DNA of 6,343 nucleotides from Candidatus Magasanikbacteria bacterium RIFCSPHIGHO2_02_FULL_50_9b (GTDB taxonomy: Bacteria > Patescibacteriota > Patescibacteriia > Magasanikbacterales > 2-02-FULL-50-9b), in the NCBI GenBank assembly GCA_001782975.1, contig MFQD01000008.1, positions 14,447 through 20,789 of the forward strand, in the 5' to 3' direction. How positions within the stretch are numbered: position 1 is the first letter of the stretch; the number at the start of each line of letters is the position of its first letter. Below the pieces are notes generated by a model. It ran no database searches. It saw only the letters and a program-made list of their open reading frames with translations, and was not told the origin of the DNA. Shown piece after piece: positions 5,440-6,343 of the stretch. The position numbers and the translations under genes are program-made.

Positions 5440-5468
5440 AGTATATCGAGTTTTGATTTTAGTGTCAA
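5440..5468 (-). promoter_or_regulatory. Strong sigma70-type promoter of the infA-rpsI operon
   Basis: On the minus strand a perfect TTGACA (5468-5463) is separated by exactly 17 nt from TATACT (5445-5440), five of six to TATAAT. An A seven nucleotides past the -10 (5433) is the likely start, giving a leader ACGGTTTTTT before the infA ATG. The -35 box contains the TGA stop (5467-5465) of the upstream membrane-protein gene, so the two genes are packed with no waste. This is the best promoter match I found in the window and it sits exactly where the operon should start. Confidence 0.85.
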
Positions 5469-6343
5469 TAGCGCGACTTTAGGTTGTTTTCCACAGGGTG
5501 CGCTTGCACGAAAACCCAATCAGTGCCTGTCCAAAATGCCTGTGAAATGCCCGTGTTCATTGGTGTTTGAACACGAATGCTGTATCGCAAGCCACGCGAA
5601 TTCTGTGAAAAAATGCGGGGTTCATTGGATTCATAGAGCGTCTCTGTTTGCGTGGTATGCGTCGTTGCTGGCCGCGATATGCAAGACGCAGTGCACCACT
5701 GATACCACGCGCTCACTTTTTTTGGCTGCATCAATTTGTGGTATTGCAATGCGTGCTCAAAAAAAGGCGACGCGAACAAATGAACGCCATGCCAGGTGTC
5801 TGGTAATCCAAAAATTTCCGCGGTTGAAAATTGTCGTTCATTGGTGCGCCATGTTGCAAGCAGCTGATCACGATAGCGCGCTGCTTGCTGAAAATACTGC
5901 GTATTTTGAACCGTACCAAACGCAAAAATCGCAATAAGCGGAATTGAAAAAATAATGAACACGCGCGCCTTACTGTGTGCGAGTAGAAGCACGATAAAAA
6001 AGGACGGTGCAAACCAGTATCGCTGTTCGCCAAGCGACGCAGCTGGCGTAATCATCGGAATCGACAACATGAGCGTCGGCGTGAGCGTTGCACACAGACC
6101 GATACATGCAGCACGAAATTTTTTATCATATCGCGCGCGCTGCCCGAGCCCGAGCGCGACCAACACCATGATCCACACCATGATAAACCAGTAGTGTTGC
6201 GAGAATCGAATGAGGAATGACTGTGTTTCACCGAATGACCAAACACCAACCGCAAACCCGATGAGTTCATTTGCAATGTGTTGCAGACTGAGAACCTGCT
6301 GCTCGGCTGTGATGCTGTAACCGCCGGCGCCAAAGCCGGTGAT
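5465..6343 (-). CDS. Uncharacterised multi-pass membrane protein, C-terminal part (cut by window edge)
   Basis: The frame is open to the window edge, giving the last 292 residues; the true start lies outside. About four hydrophobic segments are visible, near residues 51-68, 78-100, 109-122 and 127-145 of the fragment. Between the second and third is SLGEQRYWFAPSFFIVLLLAH, an Arg-Tyr-x-x-Pro pattern before a helix that recalls integral-membrane GT-C-like glycosyltransferases and related hypothetical proteins. A soluble tail of about 145 residues follows (RYRDQLLATWRTNERQF, then EIFGLPDTWHGVHLFASPF), rich in Trp, His, Thr and Gln. The LPD..HG..LF stretch also recalls the tails of bacterial multi-pass envelope proteins. 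I do not recognise a named family, so function is left open; a surface-glycan or envelope role is only a guess from shape and context. It ends with TGA inside the -35 box of the infA promoter, and a second in-frame stop (TAA) follows one codon later. Confidence 0.75.
   Translation of the reverse strand: MTGFGAGGYSITAEQQVLSLQHIANELIGFAVGVWSFGETQSFLIRFSQHYWFIMVWIMVLVALGLGQRARYDKKFRAACIGLCATLTPTLMLSIPMITPAASLGEQRYWFAPSFFIVLLLAHSKARVFIIFSIPLIAIFAFGTVQNTQYFQQAARYRDQLLATWRTNERQFSTAEIFGLPDTWHGVHLFASPFFEHALQYHKLMQPKKVSAWYQWCTASCISRPATTHTTQTETLYESNEPRIFSQNSRGLRYSIRVQTPMNTGISQAFWTGTDWVFVQAHPVENNLKSRY
5553..5579. repeat. Short inverted repeat near the 3' end of the membrane-protein gene
   Basis: GTGTTCA (5553-5559) and TGAACAC (5568-5574) form a perfect 7-bp inverted repeat with an 8-nt loop. 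An overlapping alternative pairs CATTGGTGTT (5558-5567) with AACACGAATG (5570-5579) with one mismatch. It lies within coding sequence about 85 nt upstream of the infA -35 box and has no U-tract, so it is not a typical terminator. It could be an operator or chance. Confidence 0.25.

Noticed and set aside
5465..5467. TGA possibly read as glycine (code 25, as in Absconditabacteria/Gracilibacteria)
   Set aside because: A TAA follows just one codon later, so it would add only two residues. No other in-frame TGA occurs in any gene, so the standard code is the simpler reading.
5424..5519. N-terminally extended IF-1 starting at 5519
   Set aside because: The extra 32 codons cross the promoter and the end of the upstream gene, and IF-1 proteins have no such extension.
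5395..5937. Plus-strand 180-codon open frame opposite the membrane-protein gene
   Set aside because: It runs antisense across the end of the membrane-protein gene, the infA promoter and the infA start, and its translation has no recognisable domain. All supported genes are on the other strand.

Overview
The window is a compact, almost gap-free stretch in which every gene lies on the minus strand, so transcription runs from high to low coordinates. It is a bacterial chromosomal segment. Several features point to a Patescibacteria / Candidate Phyla Radiation (CPR) genome, probably of Parcubacteria type: a short L13, an S11 with the PKKATPYAA variant, an S13 with a basic GNKRATMGSG tail, an RpoA starting MEKLLLPS, and infA-rpmJ-rpsM-rpsK-rpsD-rpoA-rplQ running directly into rplM-rpsI. 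This placement is an inference from protein character and gene order, not from a search. No gene contains an in-frame TGA and glycines use GGN, so the standard bacterial code fits.

Layout in transcription order. (1) 6343-5465: the C-terminal 292 codons of an uncharacterised multi-pass membrane protein, cut by the window edge. (2) 5468-5440: a near-consensus sigma70-type promoter (TTGACA, 17-nt spacer, TATACT) whose -35 box overlaps the TGA stop of that gene. (3) 5423-1780: a nine-gene translation/transcription operon, infA, rpmJ, rpsM, rpsK, rpsD, rpoA, rplQ, rplM and rpsI, with spacers of 3-13 nt. (4) 1794-1766: a candidate second promoter at the end of rpsI. (5) 1735-251: a Wzx/MurJ-like polysaccharide flippase. 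(6) 246-1: the N-terminus of a GT4-type glycosyltransferase, cut by the window edge.

The central operon encodes IF-1, ribosomal proteins L36, S13, S11, S4, L17, L13 and S9, and the RNA polymerase alpha subunit, giving coordinated supply of ribosome parts and the polymerase assembly platform. The flanking genes belong to the cell envelope: the flippase and glycosyltransferase would build and export a lipid-linked surface glycan, and the upstream membrane protein may belong to the same theme.

The most notable points are an RpoA that ends at the boundary of its N-terminal domain (no alpha-CTD), a near-leaderless infA transcript, and a recurring start context without a Shine-Dalgarno sequence (AATTGT or AATACT directly before ATG in five genes, and T at -1 in nine of eleven). 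I see no mobile element, CRISPR array, tRNA or rRNA, and no gene-free stretch longer than about 45 nt. This is mainly a conserved housekeeping region; I found no clear evidence of an undescribed multi-gene system.
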